DNA of 64,000 nt, taken from positions 1 to 64,000 of the forward strand of contig JAEZGN010000009.1 in NCBI GenBank assembly GCA_023437305.1, written 5' to 3'. The position numbers and the translations under genes were made by a program. The notes under the pieces are model-generated. The model saw only the letters and a list, made by a program, of their open reading frames with translations, was not told the DNA's origin and made no database searches. Below are positions 1-9,350 of this stretch, one piece after another. The DNA is from Bacteroidota bacterium. Its GTDB lineage: Bacteria; Bacteroidota; Bacteroidia; Bacteroidales; Dysgonomonadaceae. Position 1 is the stretch's first letter; each line of letters begins with the position of its first letter.

Positions 1-432
1 TATGGCTATGGCTTCCAGATAAGCCGGTATGTCGAGAGCCTTACGTAGGATATGAGGGTCGAAGTTACAAACCCAACACGTTCCCAAGCCGATTTCGGCT
101 GCTGCGAGGCATATATGCTCGGCGGCAATGGCTGCATCTACATCACCAAAGTCTTTATTGTCAGTGTTTTTTCTTTTCCACGATTGCTCAGAGTCTTTGC
201 AAACGATAATATGCATAGGTGCCGATTTGAACCACTCTCTGTTGTACGATTCTTGTATTTTTTCTATTGCATCTTTGTCACAAACAACATAGAATACCCA
301 AGGCTGGTAGTTACAAGCTGACGGGGCTAGGCGTGCACAATCAAGAATGTAATTCACTTTTTCCGCTTCTACGGCTTGAGGCAAGTAGGCCCTAACCGAA
401 TAGCGGTTTTCGATAAGATTTTTTAGTCGCAT
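1..432 (-). CDS. Nitroreductase family protein (partial, 3' end beyond window)
   Basis: This reads as an FMN-dependent nitroreductase-like oxidoreductase. From the ATG at 432 the frame stays open to base 1 (144 codons) with no stop, so the C-terminus lies outside the window. The N-terminus has the family pattern: an early NRYSVRAY stretch (the R-S-x-R FMN phosphate-binding region), then LAPSACNYQPW (residues about 36-46), then an AAEHICLAAAEIGLGTCWVC stretch before a predicted substrate region. The substrate is unknown; the family reduces nitro compounds, quinones and flavins with NAD(P)H. It starts 88 bases downstream of the GT2 gene, so co-transcription is possible but not shown. Confidence 0.85.
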   Translation of the reverse strand, partial: MRLKNLIENRYSVRAYLPQAVEAEKVNYILDCARLAPSACNYQPWVFYVVCDKDAIEKIQESYNREWFKSAPMHIIVCKDSEQSWKRKNTDNKDFGDVDAAIAAEHICLAAAEIGLGTCWVCNFDPHILRKALDIPAYLEAIAI

Positions 433-519
433 TAGTTTTATATAGTTAGTCTTTAACTGATAGCCTTTTATTATTAATATAATGAAAAGGGTACGTTATA
501 GGCTGATATTCAGACTTAC

Positions 520-1470
520 TTATAGTTCTTCTTCTATTTTATAATTGTTCCTTTCGCTCGAACTGCGTGAGATAATCTCTCCCAAAAATCCGGCAAGAAA
601 TAGCTGTGTTCCCAATATCATCATTGTCAGGGCAATGTAGAAGTATGGAGAACTTGTCACTAATGGATGTGGTATTCCTTTACTTATAGCATACAGTTTG
701 CTGCAACCTAAAATAATAGTTGCTATGAATCCGATAAAGAACATGACAGTACCCCACAGTCCAAAAAAGTGCATTGGTTTTCGTCCAAATACCGATAAAA
801 ACCAGAGGGTCAGCAAATCGAGATAACCGTTTACAAAGCGGCTGAGACCTGCAAATTTGCTTTTACCATATTTACGGGCTTGATGATGTACTTCTTTTTC
901 TGTAATTTTTGTAAACCCTGCTATTTTTGCAAGGTAGGGTATATAACGGTGCATATCGTTATATATCTCTATGCTCTTGACCACATCTTTGCGGTAGGCT
1001 TTCAGCCCGCAGTTGAAGTCGTGGAGCTTCACTCCCGAAACTTTTCTGGCTGTGGCATTAAATAGCTTTGTAGGCAATGTTTTCGACAGTGGATCGTAAC
1101 GTTTTCTTTTCCATCCCGAAACAAGGTCATACTTGTCTTCCTTTATCATCTTGTAGAGTTCCGGTATTTCGTCCGGACTGTCTTGCAAGTCGGCATCCAT
1201 CGTAATCACAACATCGCCGGCAGTACGTCCGAAGGCGCAATGCAGGGCAGGAGATTTGCCATAGTTGCGTCTGAATCGGATTGCTTTTACATTTTCGTCT
1301 GATTTTTTCAAATCAGATATTATTTCCCACGAACGGTCCTTACTGCCATCGTCAACAAAAATGATCTCGTACGAGAAGCCGTTCTCATTCATAACCCTTT
1401 TTATCCACGCATGGAGCTCGCTTAGCGATTCTTCTTCATTATATAAAGGTATAACAACAGATATATCCAT
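520..1470 (-). CDS. GT2 family glycosyltransferase, polyprenyl-phosphate sugar synthase type
   Basis: A 316-residue membrane-anchored GT2 enzyme of the DPM1/ArnC/GtrB type, which moves a sugar from a nucleotide donor to a polyprenyl phosphate at the inner membrane. The N-terminal GT-A domain opens with VVIPLYNEEESL, carries DDGS at residues 40-43 and the metal-binding DADLQD at 92-97. Two hydrophobic segments near residues 235-260 and 272-298 form the C-terminal anchor usual for this class. The donor sugar cannot be read from sequence. It lies 7 bases after the DUF4199 gene and is probably co-transcribed with it. The start is ATG, and the length is typical for the family. Confidence 0.88.
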   Translation of the reverse strand: MDISVVIPLYNEEESLSELHAWIKRVMNENGFSYEIIFVDDGSKDRSWEIISDLKKSDENVKAIRFRRNYGKSPALHCAFGRTAGDVVITMDADLQDSPDEIPELYKMIKEDKYDLVSGWKRKRYDPLSKTLPTKLFNATARKVSGVKLHDFNCGLKAYRKDVVKSIEIYNDMHRYIPYLAKIAGFTKITEKEVHHQARKYGKSKFAGLSRFVNGYLDLLTLWFLSVFGRKPMHFFGLWGTVMFFIGFIATIILGCSKLYAISKGIPHPLVTSSPYFYIALTMMILGTQLFLAGFLGEIISRSSSERNNYKIEEEL

Positions 1471-1477
1471 AGATGCC

Positions 1478-2032
1478 TTAGTTATTCTTTTTTATTTTGA
1501 CTACAAAGTTGAGAACAAAGCTAAGGAAAAATCCTAAGAATATGTTCTTTATAAATTCCATTACAATATATGTAAGCTTGTTGGAAAATATTACTCTCAT
1601 TATTTCCTTTGCCCGTTCGTAGTCGGCCTCAGGTACTTTTATTAGAGGGGCAACCTCTATGCTTTTCATCACCGGCTCTATCATCCGGCTAAAGAATGCC
1701 GGGTCGATAAACTGATAGTGAGCAAACGTGATTGCACCTTCGAGAAAAGAGGCGTAAAAACACATCAATACCGTAAAGGCGATGCAATGCCATGCACTTT
1801 GCGGATTGTCGGGGTCGGAACTCTTAAATCTGTAATAGAAAATATATACTACCAGCAGGGTGACAATATTGAGCAGATAAAATATGAATGCAAACCTGTC
1901 TGATACACCTATGCCTGCAATAATAAGGAATATGTATCTGATGACCCAGAACAAACCGAGCAACAGACCATAAAACATAGCATATCTGTTAATTATAGAG
2001 AAGCTTTCGCCTAAACTTTGATTTTTTGCCAT
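1478..2032 (-). CDS. DUF4199 domain membrane protein
   Basis: A 184-residue protein with about four hydrophobic segments (near residues 18-40, 46-66, 80-105 and 155-180), matching the Bacteroidota-specific DUF4199 family, whose function is unknown. It is the first gene of a two-gene unit with the GT2 enzyme (gap 7 bases), so a role in envelope glycan metabolism is a reasonable guess from context only. A TACATTTG promoter box sits at 2041-2048, ending only 8 bases before the ATG, which would leave almost no 5' untranslated leader. Confidence 0.75.
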   Translation of the reverse strand: MAKNQSLGESFSIINRYAMFYGLLLGLFWVIRYIFLIIAGIGVSDRFAFIFYLLNIVTLLVVYIFYYRFKSSDPDNPQSAWHCIAFTVLMCFYASFLEGAITFAHYQFIDPAFFSRMIEPVMKSIEVAPLIKVPEADYERAKEIMRVIFSNKLTYIVMEFIKNIFLGFFLSFVLNFVVKIKKNN

Positions 2033-2040
2033 AAGTGATA

Positions 2041-2071
2041 CAAATGTAAGAAAATTATCAGATTCTATAAA
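2041..2071 (-). promoter_or_regulatory. Bacteroidota promoter for the DUF4199-GT2 unit
   Basis: On the minus strand, TACATTTG (2041-2048) matches the -7 consensus TAnnTTTG exactly. TTTA lies 19 bases upstream (2068-2071) at the place of the -33 TTTG. The predicted start of transcription falls at about 2032-2035, essentially on the ATG. Confidence 0.55.
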
Positions 2072-2181
2072 GCAGACCTAGAAACAATTACGAAGAAATA
2101 AGTAAGTGTGTTTGTTTAAATATTTTTACAGGTCTGATGTCTTAAAATGTACTTTGTTTCAGGTGGTGTAGAGTGCTATAG

Positions 2182-2213
2182 AAAGAGGCTATCCAATTTT
2201 GGATAGCCTCTTT
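2182..2213 (-). terminator. Rho-independent terminator of lon
   Basis: A perfect inverted repeat, aaagaggctatccaa (2182-2196) against ttggatagcctcttt (2199-2213). On the minus strand it is followed by a short T-rich run. It lies 26 bases beyond the lon stop codon. Confidence 0.85.
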
Positions 2214-2238
2214 ATGTATTCAGAATTTTCTTTACCTA

Positions 2239-4728
2239 TTAGTTTCCTTTATTCTCTTTTTCTTCTTTTACGCTTAAGTCTAAAGGCTGTTTCACCTTCT
2301 CTTCGAGTAAAGCTATATCGAGAACTTCCTTTATGTCGTCTACATAGTGGAAGGTCAATCCTTTGAGGTATAGAGGTTTTATTTCGTCTATATTCTTTTT
2401 GTTTTCTTTACATAGGATAATCTCTTTTATTCCGGCGCGCTTTGCTGCGAGTATTTTCTCACGGATACCACCCACAGGAAGAACTTTTCCACGCAGAGTT
2501 ATTTCACCTGTCATTGCCAGATTTGGTCTTACCTTGCGTTGGGTGAAAGCTGAAGCCAGCGACGTTACCATTGTTATACCGGCCGATGGGCCATCTTTTG
2601 GAATAGCTCCTTCGGGAACGTGTACATGTACATTCCAGTTTTCGAATACCTTTTCGTCGATACCAAGCAATTGTTGTCCGTGCGACTGTAGATACTGGAG
2701 TGCAAGTATTGCAGACTCTTTCATCACATCACCCAAATTTCCTGTAAGGGTTAGCTTGCCTCCTTTTCCTTTGTTCAGTGAAGTCTCTATAAATAGAATT
2801 TCTCCTCCTACCGAAGTCCAAGCCAAGCCTGTAACTACTCCTGCATATTCGTTACCCTGATATTGATCTCGGGTATATTCTACTGCACCCAGATATTCGT
2901 GTAAATCATCCGGATCGATCACTTTCTTGTATTCATCGTCAGAAGCCACCTTGCGAGCCAGTTTACGCATTATCTTGGCAATCTTCTTGTCCAGTTCACG
3001 TACTCCCGATTCGCGGGTATAGTTTTCTACGATTTTTTCTATTGTTTTTTTCGGAATATCGATAGCATCTTTTGTTAGTCCGTGATTTTCCAATTGTTTG
3101 GGTATCAGGTGACGGCGAGCTATTTCTATTTTCTCTTCTATAATGTACCCGCTCACATCTATCAGTTCCATACGGTCGAGCAAAGGCTGAGAGATGGTCG
3201 ATAAGTTGTTTGCTGTGGCAAGGAACATTACTTTCGATAAGTCGTAATCGATATTCAGATAATTGTCATGGAAGGTTGAGTTCTGTTCAGGGTCAAGTAC
3301 TTCCAATAGAGCAGAAGACGGATCTCCTTTAAAATCACTTCCTATTTTATCGATTTCATCCAGCACAAATACAGGATTTGAAGAACCGGCTTTCAGTATA
3401 TTCTGAATAATACGTCCCGGCATCGCACCTATATATGTACGGCGATGTCCTCGTATTTCCGACTCGTCGTGCAGTCCACCCAAAGATACTCTCACATAGT
3501 TGCGGTTGAGTGCTTTAGCTACGGATTTTCCCAAAGATGTTTTCCCCACTCCCGGAGGGCCATAAAGACAAATGATTGGCGATTTGAGGTCACCTTTCAG
3601 TTTCAGTACGGCAAGGTGTTCAATAATACGCTCTTTTACCTTTTCTAACCCAAAGTGATCTTGATCGAGTACCTTCTGAGCATTTTTCAGGTTGAAATTG
3701 TCTTTTGTGTACTCACCCCAAGGCAAATCGAGTATGGTTTCTATATATGTATATTGAGTAGAGTAGTCGGGCGATTGTGGATGCAGGCGTTCGAGCTTTG
3801 TTATTTCTTTTTCGAAAGTAGTCGCTACCTCTTTGCTCCACTTCTTCTTTGCAGCCCTTTGTTTAAACTCTTCCAGATCGGCTTGTTGAGGGCTTCCGCC
3901 TAATTCGTCCTGAATTGTTTTTATTTGCTGCTGAAGGAAATATTCTTTTTGTTGTTGGTTGAGCTCTTCACGTGTTTTCATTTGTATGTTGAGCTTCATC
4001 TCCATCATCTGTGTTTCACGATTGAGGATAACCAACAGACGGTATGCACGTTCTTTTTCGTCGTCTATTTCCAACAGAGCTTGCTTCTCCGATCCCGAAA
4101 CAGGCAAATTTGCACAACAGTAATTTACCAATACCGAAGATACACTATCCGACTTTAGTCGCTGTATGAATTCCTTTGGCGGTTCGCCATACATACGCAA
4201 CATGAGTATCATCTGGTCGCGGATAGAATCCAGCAGAGCTTTGTACTCTGTGTCTGTTTTAAGGACAGGAACACTTTCTTTTGTTTCGTATCTACCTTTC
4301 AGGAATGGTTCGTTTTGTGTCAGTTCTGTCAGGCGAAAACGTTTTTTTCCTTGAAAGATGACAGTAACGTTTTCGTCGTCGGGAAGCTCGATTACGCGTA
4401 TAATCTCGCCAATAACGCCTATTGAGTACAGGTCGTTTATATCGGGTTCTTCATTATCTGCGTCTTTTTGGCAGACAAGACCCACGTATTTCCCTTTCAG
4501 ACGGCTAACGCTTTTGATCAGCTTCAACGATTTTTTTCGTGCAACAGATATCGGCATGCTCGTTCCCGGAAAAATAATCGTGTTTCTTAATGGAAGAATC
4601 GCGATTTCTTCTTTCAGGTCGTTTTCATTTATATAGCAATCTCCATCATCGAAGTCATTAGCTATGATCGATATAACCGGTCCAGTGTTTTCTTCGAGAC
4701 TGAGAAAATCTTTCTTTTTACTAAACAT
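2239..4728 (-). CDS. lon: ATP-dependent Lon protease
   Basis: An 829-residue cytosolic AAA+ serine protease that degrades misfolded and regulatory proteins. An N-terminal substrate-binding LON domain (about 40-240) and a helical linker lead into the AAA+ module with Walker A GPPGVGKTS at 390-398 and Walker B VFVLDEIDK. The protease domain carries the catalytic Ser in KDGPSAGIT (Ser715) and the Lys of the dyad in GIREKILAAKRAG (Lys758); the 43-residue spacing equals that of E. coli Ser679/Lys722. The short charged tail after the protease domain is variable in the family. It is monocistronic: a terminator follows and the upstream gene is divergent. No obvious heat-shock operator was seen. Confidence 0.98.
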   Translation of the reverse strand: MFSKKKDFLSLEENTGPVISIIANDFDDGDCYINENDLKEEIAILPLRNTIIFPGTSMPISVARKKSLKLIKSVSRLKGKYVGLVCQKDADNEEPDINDLYSIGVIGEIIRVIELPDDENVTVIFQGKKRFRLTELTQNEPFLKGRYETKESVPVLKTDTEYKALLDSIRDQMILMLRMYGEPPKEFIQRLKSDSVSSVLVNYCCANLPVSGSEKQALLEIDDEKERAYRLLVILNRETQMMEMKLNIQMKTREELNQQQKEYFLQQQIKTIQDELGGSPQQADLEEFKQRAAKKKWSKEVATTFEKEITKLERLHPQSPDYSTQYTYIETILDLPWGEYTKDNFNLKNAQKVLDQDHFGLEKVKERIIEHLAVLKLKGDLKSPIICLYGPPGVGKTSLGKSVAKALNRNYVRVSLGGLHDESEIRGHRRTYIGAMPGRIIQNILKAGSSNPVFVLDEIDKIGSDFKGDPSSALLEVLDPEQNSTFHDNYLNIDYDLSKVMFLATANNLSTISQPLLDRMELIDVSGYIIEEKIEIARRHLIPKQLENHGLTKDAIDIPKKTIEKIVENYTRESGVRELDKKIAKIMRKLARKVASDDEYKKVIDPDDLHEYLGAVEYTRDQYQGNEYAGVVTGLAWTSVGGEILFIETSLNKGKGGKLTLTGNLGDVMKESAILALQYLQSHGQQLLGIDEKVFENWNVHVHVPEGAIPKDGPSAGITMVTSLASAFTQRKVRPNLAMTGEITLRGKVLPVGGIREKILAAKRAGIKEIILCKENKKNIDEIKPLYLKGLTFHYVDDIKEVLDIALLEEKVKQPLDLSVKEEKENKGN

Positions 4729-4926
4729 ATTTAAAATCCCCGTTTTGTTTTTATGCCCCCGTTTTTTTAAGAAGCAGATAAAAATATAGAATAATAACTA
4801 ACTTTGTTTAGATATATAACAAAATTTATGCCATAAATGGTTATAGATTTTTTGAATGAGTGATAGTATAATCACTATGTAAGGAATTGTACATTGATAT
4901 TATTATAAAATATTGCTTAGATAAAT

Positions 4927-5637
4927 ATGCCGAATCCTTATTTCCGGTTCAAGAAGTTTACAGTCTATCACGATCGTTGTGCTATGAAGGTGGGTACTGA
5001 CGGCGTTTTGCTTGGTGCATGGGTAAATGTTTTGGGCGAGAATGTTCTTGATGTAGGAACAGGTACAGGACTCATATCTTTGATGATGGCTCAGCGCAAC
5101 GATAAGGTTGTAATAGATGCAATAGATATTGATGGCGATGCTGTAAGTCAGGCAAAGGATAATATTTATAATTCTCCTTTTGGTAACCGTATCAAGTGTT
5201 GGAATGCTTCGTTGCAAGAGTTTAGCTCAAAGGTGGAGAAACGGTATGATGTGATTGTTTCCAATCCTCCTTTTTTTGTGCAATCCTTAAAGTCGCCAAA
5301 CAAGGAACGCTCTTTGGCTCGGCATACCGATAGTTTGCCTATCGAAGATTTGATTGGCTTGTCTGCTTCTCTTTTGTCTCAAACGGGGAGGATATCTTTT
5401 ATCTATCCTTACGATTATAAAGCAGAGCTTATGAAACTGGCTGAAGAACATAATCTATCAGTGTCACGTATTACCAATGTATTGCCTACTTTTGATTCTG
5501 TGCCAAAACGTATTCTCATAGAATTGGCGAAAGAGGAAGTCTTGCCAACCGAAAATGATCTGATTATAGAAAAAGAAAGACATGTGTATTCGGAAGGCTT
5601 TACATCTCTATTAAAAGATTTTTACCTTAAAATGTAA
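4927..5637 (+). CDS. trmN6: tRNA1(Val) (adenine(37)-N6)-methyltransferase
   Basis: A 236-residue class I SAM-dependent methyltransferase of the YfiC/TrmN6 family, which makes m6A at position 37 of tRNA-Val. The N-terminal FRFKKFTVYHDRCAMKVGTD stretch is typical of YfiC. Motif I is DVGTGTG (42-48), and the N6-adenine signature NPPF is at 113-116. A TAACTTTG box at 4799-4806 could be its -7 element, but no matching -33 is visible. It is divergent from lon. The downstream lipoprotein has its own promoter, so this is probably a single-gene unit. Confidence 0.9.
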   Translation: MPNPYFRFKKFTVYHDRCAMKVGTDGVLLGAWVNVLGENVLDVGTGTGLISLMMAQRNDKVVIDAIDIDGDAVSQAKDNIYNSPFGNRIKCWNASLQEFSSKVEKRYDVIVSNPPFFVQSLKSPNKERSLARHTDSLPIEDLIGLSASLLSQTGRISFIYPYDYKAELMKLAEEHNLSVSRITNVLPTFDSVPKRILIELAKEEVLPTENDLIIEKERHVYSEGFTSLLKDFYLKM

Positions 5638-5659
5638 AAGGGAGTTTTCGGTTAATTGG

Positions 5660-5690
5660 TTTGTAATAATCGATTTTTTTACAACCTTTG
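5660..5690 (+). promoter_or_regulatory. Bacteroidota promoter for the 5.7-kb lipoprotein
   Basis: TTTG (5660-5663), 19 bases, then AACCTTTG (5683-5690). This is one mismatch from TAnnTTTG with ideal spacing. It leaves a leader of about 40 bases before the ATG at 5739. Confidence 0.55.
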
Positions 5691-5738
5691 TACCAGAGAT
5701 GACTCTTATTTATCAAATATACACAAACTTACGAACTT

Positions 5739-6371
5739 ATGAAAAAGATTCTTGTTAGTTTATTAACTACAACCCTTTTGTTTTCGTGCGGAGGGAATTC
5801 AAATTCTGATGATGGAAGTGCTGCTGATAACGGCAAAGGTCTTATCGCCGAAAAGGTTGACTATAAACTTTTGACAAACGAAACAGAAGTGAAAAAAGTC
5901 ATAGATGGTATTGTAGCAAAGGCCGGAGACAATATCAGTAAGATAGACAAAATAGAAATCTGGGTTACCCGCCCTTCGAAAGAAGGGATTGTAAGGCGTA
6001 ACAACCCTGATTATGCATCCATTACTTTGTCTTATCTAAATCCAAGTGATCCCAAAAAACTCTTCGAATATAGATATAATTCAGAGGATTCGAAATGGAA
6101 TGCCGGTGCATCGAAAACCGTAAAGCTTATACTTGGTGATGTCGAAAGCTTTATACTGGCCGACGAAATGTATGATGCATCAGCGCTTACATCCGATATG
6201 GTAATAGAGGCTATCAAAGAGGCTTGGAACATGTATAAGGATGATAATAAGTATTCGGATCAATGGGTAAAGAGTGTTACTATTCACAAAGGACAGATAG
6301 ACGTTAGTGTAAAAGGGATTCTTGCTGCCAATGATCTTGAATATACAGAAAGTTATAAGAAAAGGATATAA
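5739..6371 (+). CDS. Hypothetical lipoprotein
   Basis: A 210-residue exported lipoprotein. A basic start, a hydrophobic core and the lipobox LFSC (Cys17) mark SPII cleavage, and the residues after Cys are GGNSNSDDGS, a flexible acidic linker. The rest is a soluble domain of about 170 residues with mixed helices and strands and no recognised motif. I do not recognise a family. It has its own promoter and a strong terminator, so it stands alone. It is most likely in the periplasm or at the outer membrane. Confidence 0.8.
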   Translation: MKKILVSLLTTTLLFSCGGNSNSDDGSAADNGKGLIAEKVDYKLLTNETEVKKVIDGIVAKAGDNISKIDKIEIWVTRPSKEGIVRRNNPDYASITLSYLNPSDPKKLFEYRYNSEDSKWNAGASKTVKLILGDVESFILADEMYDASALTSDMVIEAIKEAWNMYKDDNKYSDQWVKSVTIHKGQIDVSVKGILAANDLEYTESYKKRI

Positions 6372-6398
6372 CTAAATTTTATCTTCGGATATAGAAAG

Positions 6399-6457
6399 AC
6401 CGCTTGCAAAAGATATCGTATTTCTAATAGAGAACGTTCTTTTGCAGGCGGTTTTTT
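6399..6457 (+). terminator. Rho-independent terminator
   Basis: Stem accgcttgcaaaaga (6399-6413) pairs with tcttttgcaggcggt (6437-6451) with one T-G wobble. It is followed by six T residues. It ends the lipoprotein transcript and faces the MATE gene. Confidence 0.85.
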
Positions 6458-6484
6458 ATGTTATAGGGTAGTGATTAACCGTTT

Positions 6485-7840
6485 TTATACCACTTTATTT
6501 TGCCATCGGGCTCGTGTGAGATATATGATCGAGAATATCAATAGCGGTCCCCAATAGCAGTATTCTACAGTCCAACACCATGCTACAGACATTTGCTTAT
6601 ATATTACTATCCAGCACATAGCCACAATGTATATTACCATTGTTATCATTTCCAATATAAGTGCGGCTTTGGTGTTTCCTGTTCCCGATATGGAATTGAA
6701 TACTACAATGCTTAGTGCTGATATCGGTAGTGAAAAAAGTAATACAATGAGAGGCATCACTGTTTCCCCGATGAGTGTTTTCTGATCGATAGGAGCTATG
6801 ATTGATATCCAAAATTCGGGAGAAATAAACGTTATTCCCATCATGAAAACAATTATTCCCAGATTCAGTAAGCATATTTTCTTCACAAGGGGGATAACCC
6901 CTTTTATATTTCCTGCACCCATCGTATTGCCCACCAGTGTGTTGGCGGTGGTTGCCAATGCATTCATCGGAATAAAGTATACCATATAGAAGCTTCGGAC
7001 GAGGTTTGTTATTTTGAGCGCATCTTCGGAGTGTTGCTCTATGGCAACGAAGAAGATAAACCATGTAGACATGGAGATAAAATACTGTACCATCGTAAAG
7101 GATGATATATTCAGGATGCTTCTGATAATGGATAGCTTGAATTTCATCTTTGCAAAACCATATTTCTTGAAATCTACGGTTGCAAATGTATATATGGTAA
7201 AGAATAGCACAGAGGCTATCTCCGACAATACCGCAGCGATGGCAGCACCTTCAATTCCCATTTCGGGGCAACCGAAATTACCGAATATCAGGGCATAGTC
7301 GGCTATGATGTTTACAACAGCCATTGTGATGGCATTGAATGTCAACACCTTCGTGCGCGCAATTCCGACATAGAATGCACGGAACATTACGTTGAATGCC
7401 GCAAAGAAGAATCCGTAGATGCGTATCGATAAGTATTTGTCGATAGCGTCAAATACGTCCGGCGATTTGAGGAATGTAGACAATACCTGATCGATCAGCA
7501 GCTGTGACATGAAAAACAGAATAAGGGCAAATACCTGTAAAAACATAAGCCCCTGTATCACAATAGTACCTATCTTATCGTAATTCTTTTCGCCATTGCG
7601 ACGGCTGATCATAATCTGCCCTCCGATGCTGAAACCGAAGCAAAGGGTAAAAATGGCTACATAATATATTCCCGCAAGCCCCGACGCACTTTGGTATATA
7701 CCCGCCAAACCGGGATGATCGGGATTGACCACATGTCCGAGAAAAAAAGTACCTGTGAGTTGTATAATATTCTGGGCAAGTAATCCTAACATAATAGGAA
7801 TACTTACCTTCCATATATCTTTATATGTATATGAATGCAT
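6485..7840 (-). CDS. MATE family efflux transporter
   Basis: A 451-residue polytopic inner-membrane protein with about 12 hydrophobic segments in two homologous halves, the usual length and layout of MATE (NorM/DinF-type) Na+- or H+-coupled exporters. Typical family stretches include IPIMLGLLAQNIIQLTGTFFLG near the start and NTLVGNTMGAGN after the midpoint. The substrate is not predictable. The start is ATG at 7840, 60 bases after the panD stop in the same direction, so it may be the distal gene of a panC-panD transcript; no functional link is apparent. Confidence 0.9.
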   Translation of the reverse strand: MHSYTYKDIWKVSIPIMLGLLAQNIIQLTGTFFLGHVVNPDHPGLAGIYQSASGLAGIYYVAIFTLCFGFSIGGQIMISRRNGEKNYDKIGTIVIQGLMFLQVFALILFFMSQLLIDQVLSTFLKSPDVFDAIDKYLSIRIYGFFFAAFNVMFRAFYVGIARTKVLTFNAITMAVVNIIADYALIFGNFGCPEMGIEGAAIAAVLSEIASVLFFTIYTFATVDFKKYGFAKMKFKLSIIRSILNISSFTMVQYFISMSTWFIFFVAIEQHSEDALKITNLVRSFYMVYFIPMNALATTANTLVGNTMGAGNIKGVIPLVKKICLLNLGIIVFMMGITFISPEFWISIIAPIDQKTLIGETVMPLIVLLFSLPISALSIVVFNSISGTGNTKAALILEMITMVIYIVAMCWIVIYKQMSVAWCWTVEYCYWGPLLIFSIIYLTRARWQNKVV

Positions 7841-7900
7841 AAGTTTAGCTGTTTGCTATTTGCCAATAGCAGAGTTAATACAAATCCCTAAAAATAGGTC

Positions 7901-8254
7901 TTATTTGATAATCTTGTTAGTCTTGGTGTCAGGAAATACAACCCATGGCTTGAAAGATTTAGCTTCTTCAAAGTCCATTTGTGCATAAGACATTATAATA
8001 ACAATATCTCCCGGCTGTACTTTGCGGGCGGCAGCACCATTCAGGCAAATTGCACCCGATCCACGTTCACCTCTGATGACGTATGTTTCGAGACGTTCGC
8101 CATTGTTATTGTTGACGATCTGGACTTTTTCGCCTTCTATCAGGTTTGCCGCGTCCATCAAATCTTCATCGATCGTGATACTTCCGATATAATTCAAGTT
8201 GGCTTCGGTTACAGTAACACGATGTAACTTCGATTTTACAACTTCTATGATCAT
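7901..8254 (-). CDS. panD: Aspartate 1-decarboxylase proenzyme
   Basis: A 117-residue pyruvoyl enzyme that converts L-aspartate to beta-alanine for pantothenate and CoA synthesis. The self-cleavage site Gly24-Ser25 is present in NYIGSITID, so Ser25 becomes the pyruvoyl group of the alpha chain. Other conserved stretches are [20 protein letters not shown] and [10 protein letters not shown]. Length is normal. It lies 15 bases downstream of panC, giving the beta-alanine supply and its ligation step in one unit. Confidence 0.97.
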   Translation of the reverse strand: MIIEVVKSKLHRVTVTEANLNYIGSITIDEDLMDAANLIEGEKVQIVNNNNGERLETYVIRGERGSGAICLNGAAARKVQPGDIVIIMSYAQMDFEEAKSFKPWVVFPDTKTNKIIK

Positions 8255-8269
8255 TTTTTGTCTTTATAA

Positions 8270-9121
8270 TTAAGCTTTCGCTTTGTATACAATATTATCT
8301 ATCAAACGTACATCGCCACAAAATACTGCGATGCATCCTACTATATAATCAGATTCTTGCCAGTCGTTTACCGACTGTAAAGAATCGCCGTCTACTATTT
8401 CGTAGTATTCCACATTCAGCTCTTCGTGCGAGTTGAGCTGATTGGTTACTTTGTCTATTACCTCTTTTACGGTTTGGGATTGCATCCACTCCCTGCTCTC
8501 GAATAAGGTTTTAGATATGTTTACAGCCACCTGTTTCTGCGCTGCGTTCAGTCTTTCGTTTCGGCTACTTAGTGCCAGTCCGCTGGCTTCCCGTACGATT
8601 GGCATTGGTACAATTTGTACCGGCAGTCGTAGTTGCTTGACCATAGCCCTGATTATTGCCAATTGCTGGAAGTCTTTTTCTCCAAAATAAGCTCTGTCGG
8701 GCTTTACAATGTCAAACAAACGGCTCACCACTTGCGCTACGCCGTTGAAGTGTCCGGGGCGATGTACGCCTTCCATCACTTTGTCAATCTGTCCAAAATC
8801 GAATTCTCTTGTATCCGGCTCTGGGTATATCTCTTTTTCGGAAGGGGCAAAGACGAAATCTACACCTGCTTTTTCCAGAAATAGGCAATCTTGTTCCAGA
8901 TTGCGCGGATATTTTACAAGATCTTCTTTATTGTTAAACTGTGTCGGGTTTACAAAAATGCTGACAATAGATATGTCATTGTCTGCGATACATTGTTTTA
9001 CAAGAGAAATATGACCGTTATGCAGTGCACCCATGGTGGGCACAAATCCTATTTTTTTGTTTTTCAGGCGCAATGGTGCAACAACATCTTGTACCTCTTT
9101 TACAGTATTTAATAATCTCAT
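8270..9121 (-). CDS. panC: Pantothenate synthetase
   Basis: A 283-residue cytosolic ligase that joins pantoate and beta-alanine with ATP. The N-terminal nucleotide-binding motif [15 protein letters not shown] is intact (HNGH at about residues 34-37), followed by SIFVNPTQF and a KMSSRN-equivalent ALSSRN. I use the ATG at 9121. The frame can be extended three codons to a TTG at 9130, but ATG is more likely. It precedes panD by 15 bases. The gene is divergent from the orphan glycogen-synthase domain gene, an arrangement I recall from other Bacteroidales. Confidence 0.96.
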   Translation of the reverse strand: MRLLNTVKEVQDVVAPLRLKNKKIGFVPTMGALHNGHISLVKQCIADNDISIVSIFVNPTQFNNKEDLVKYPRNLEQDCLFLEKAGVDFVFAPSEKEIYPEPDTREFDFGQIDKVMEGVHRPGHFNGVAQVVSRLFDIVKPDRAYFGEKDFQQLAIIRAMVKQLRLPVQIVPMPIVREASGLALSSRNERLNAAQKQVAVNISKTLFESREWMQSQTVKEVIDKVTNQLNSHEELNVEYYEIVDGDSLQSVNDWQESDYIVGCIAVFCGDVRLIDNIVYKAKA

Positions 9122-9277
9122 CTTTTTCAAAAATCAAAAGCGGATACAAAGCAACTAAATATTTGTGTAACCACGAAACAATCAGGCTTTTTTGTTTCAA
9201 TTTTAACGAATAAATCTTCATCAAAACAAGGGCGAAAGACCTTAAATTAAAGGGTTGCAGGATTTTGTCTTGTAAAA

Positions 9278-9312
9278 TTTGCAAAAAACAAGATTTTTTT
9301 TTATTATCTTTG
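9278..9312 (+). promoter_or_regulatory. Possible promoter for the glycogen-synthase-domain gene
   Basis: TATCTTTG (9305-9312) is a perfect -7 element 38 bases before the ATG at 9351. The nearest TTTG (9278-9281) is 23 bases upstream, longer than the usual 19-21, so the -33 part is uncertain. Confidence 0.4.
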
Positions 9313-9350
9313 TACTTTCAATTCAAGAAACAGAAGAGGATTATAATTAA

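Noticed and set aside
2182..2213. The aaagaggctatccaa hairpin as a mobile repeat
   Set aside because: It is short, directly follows lon and has a T run, so a plain terminator explains it.
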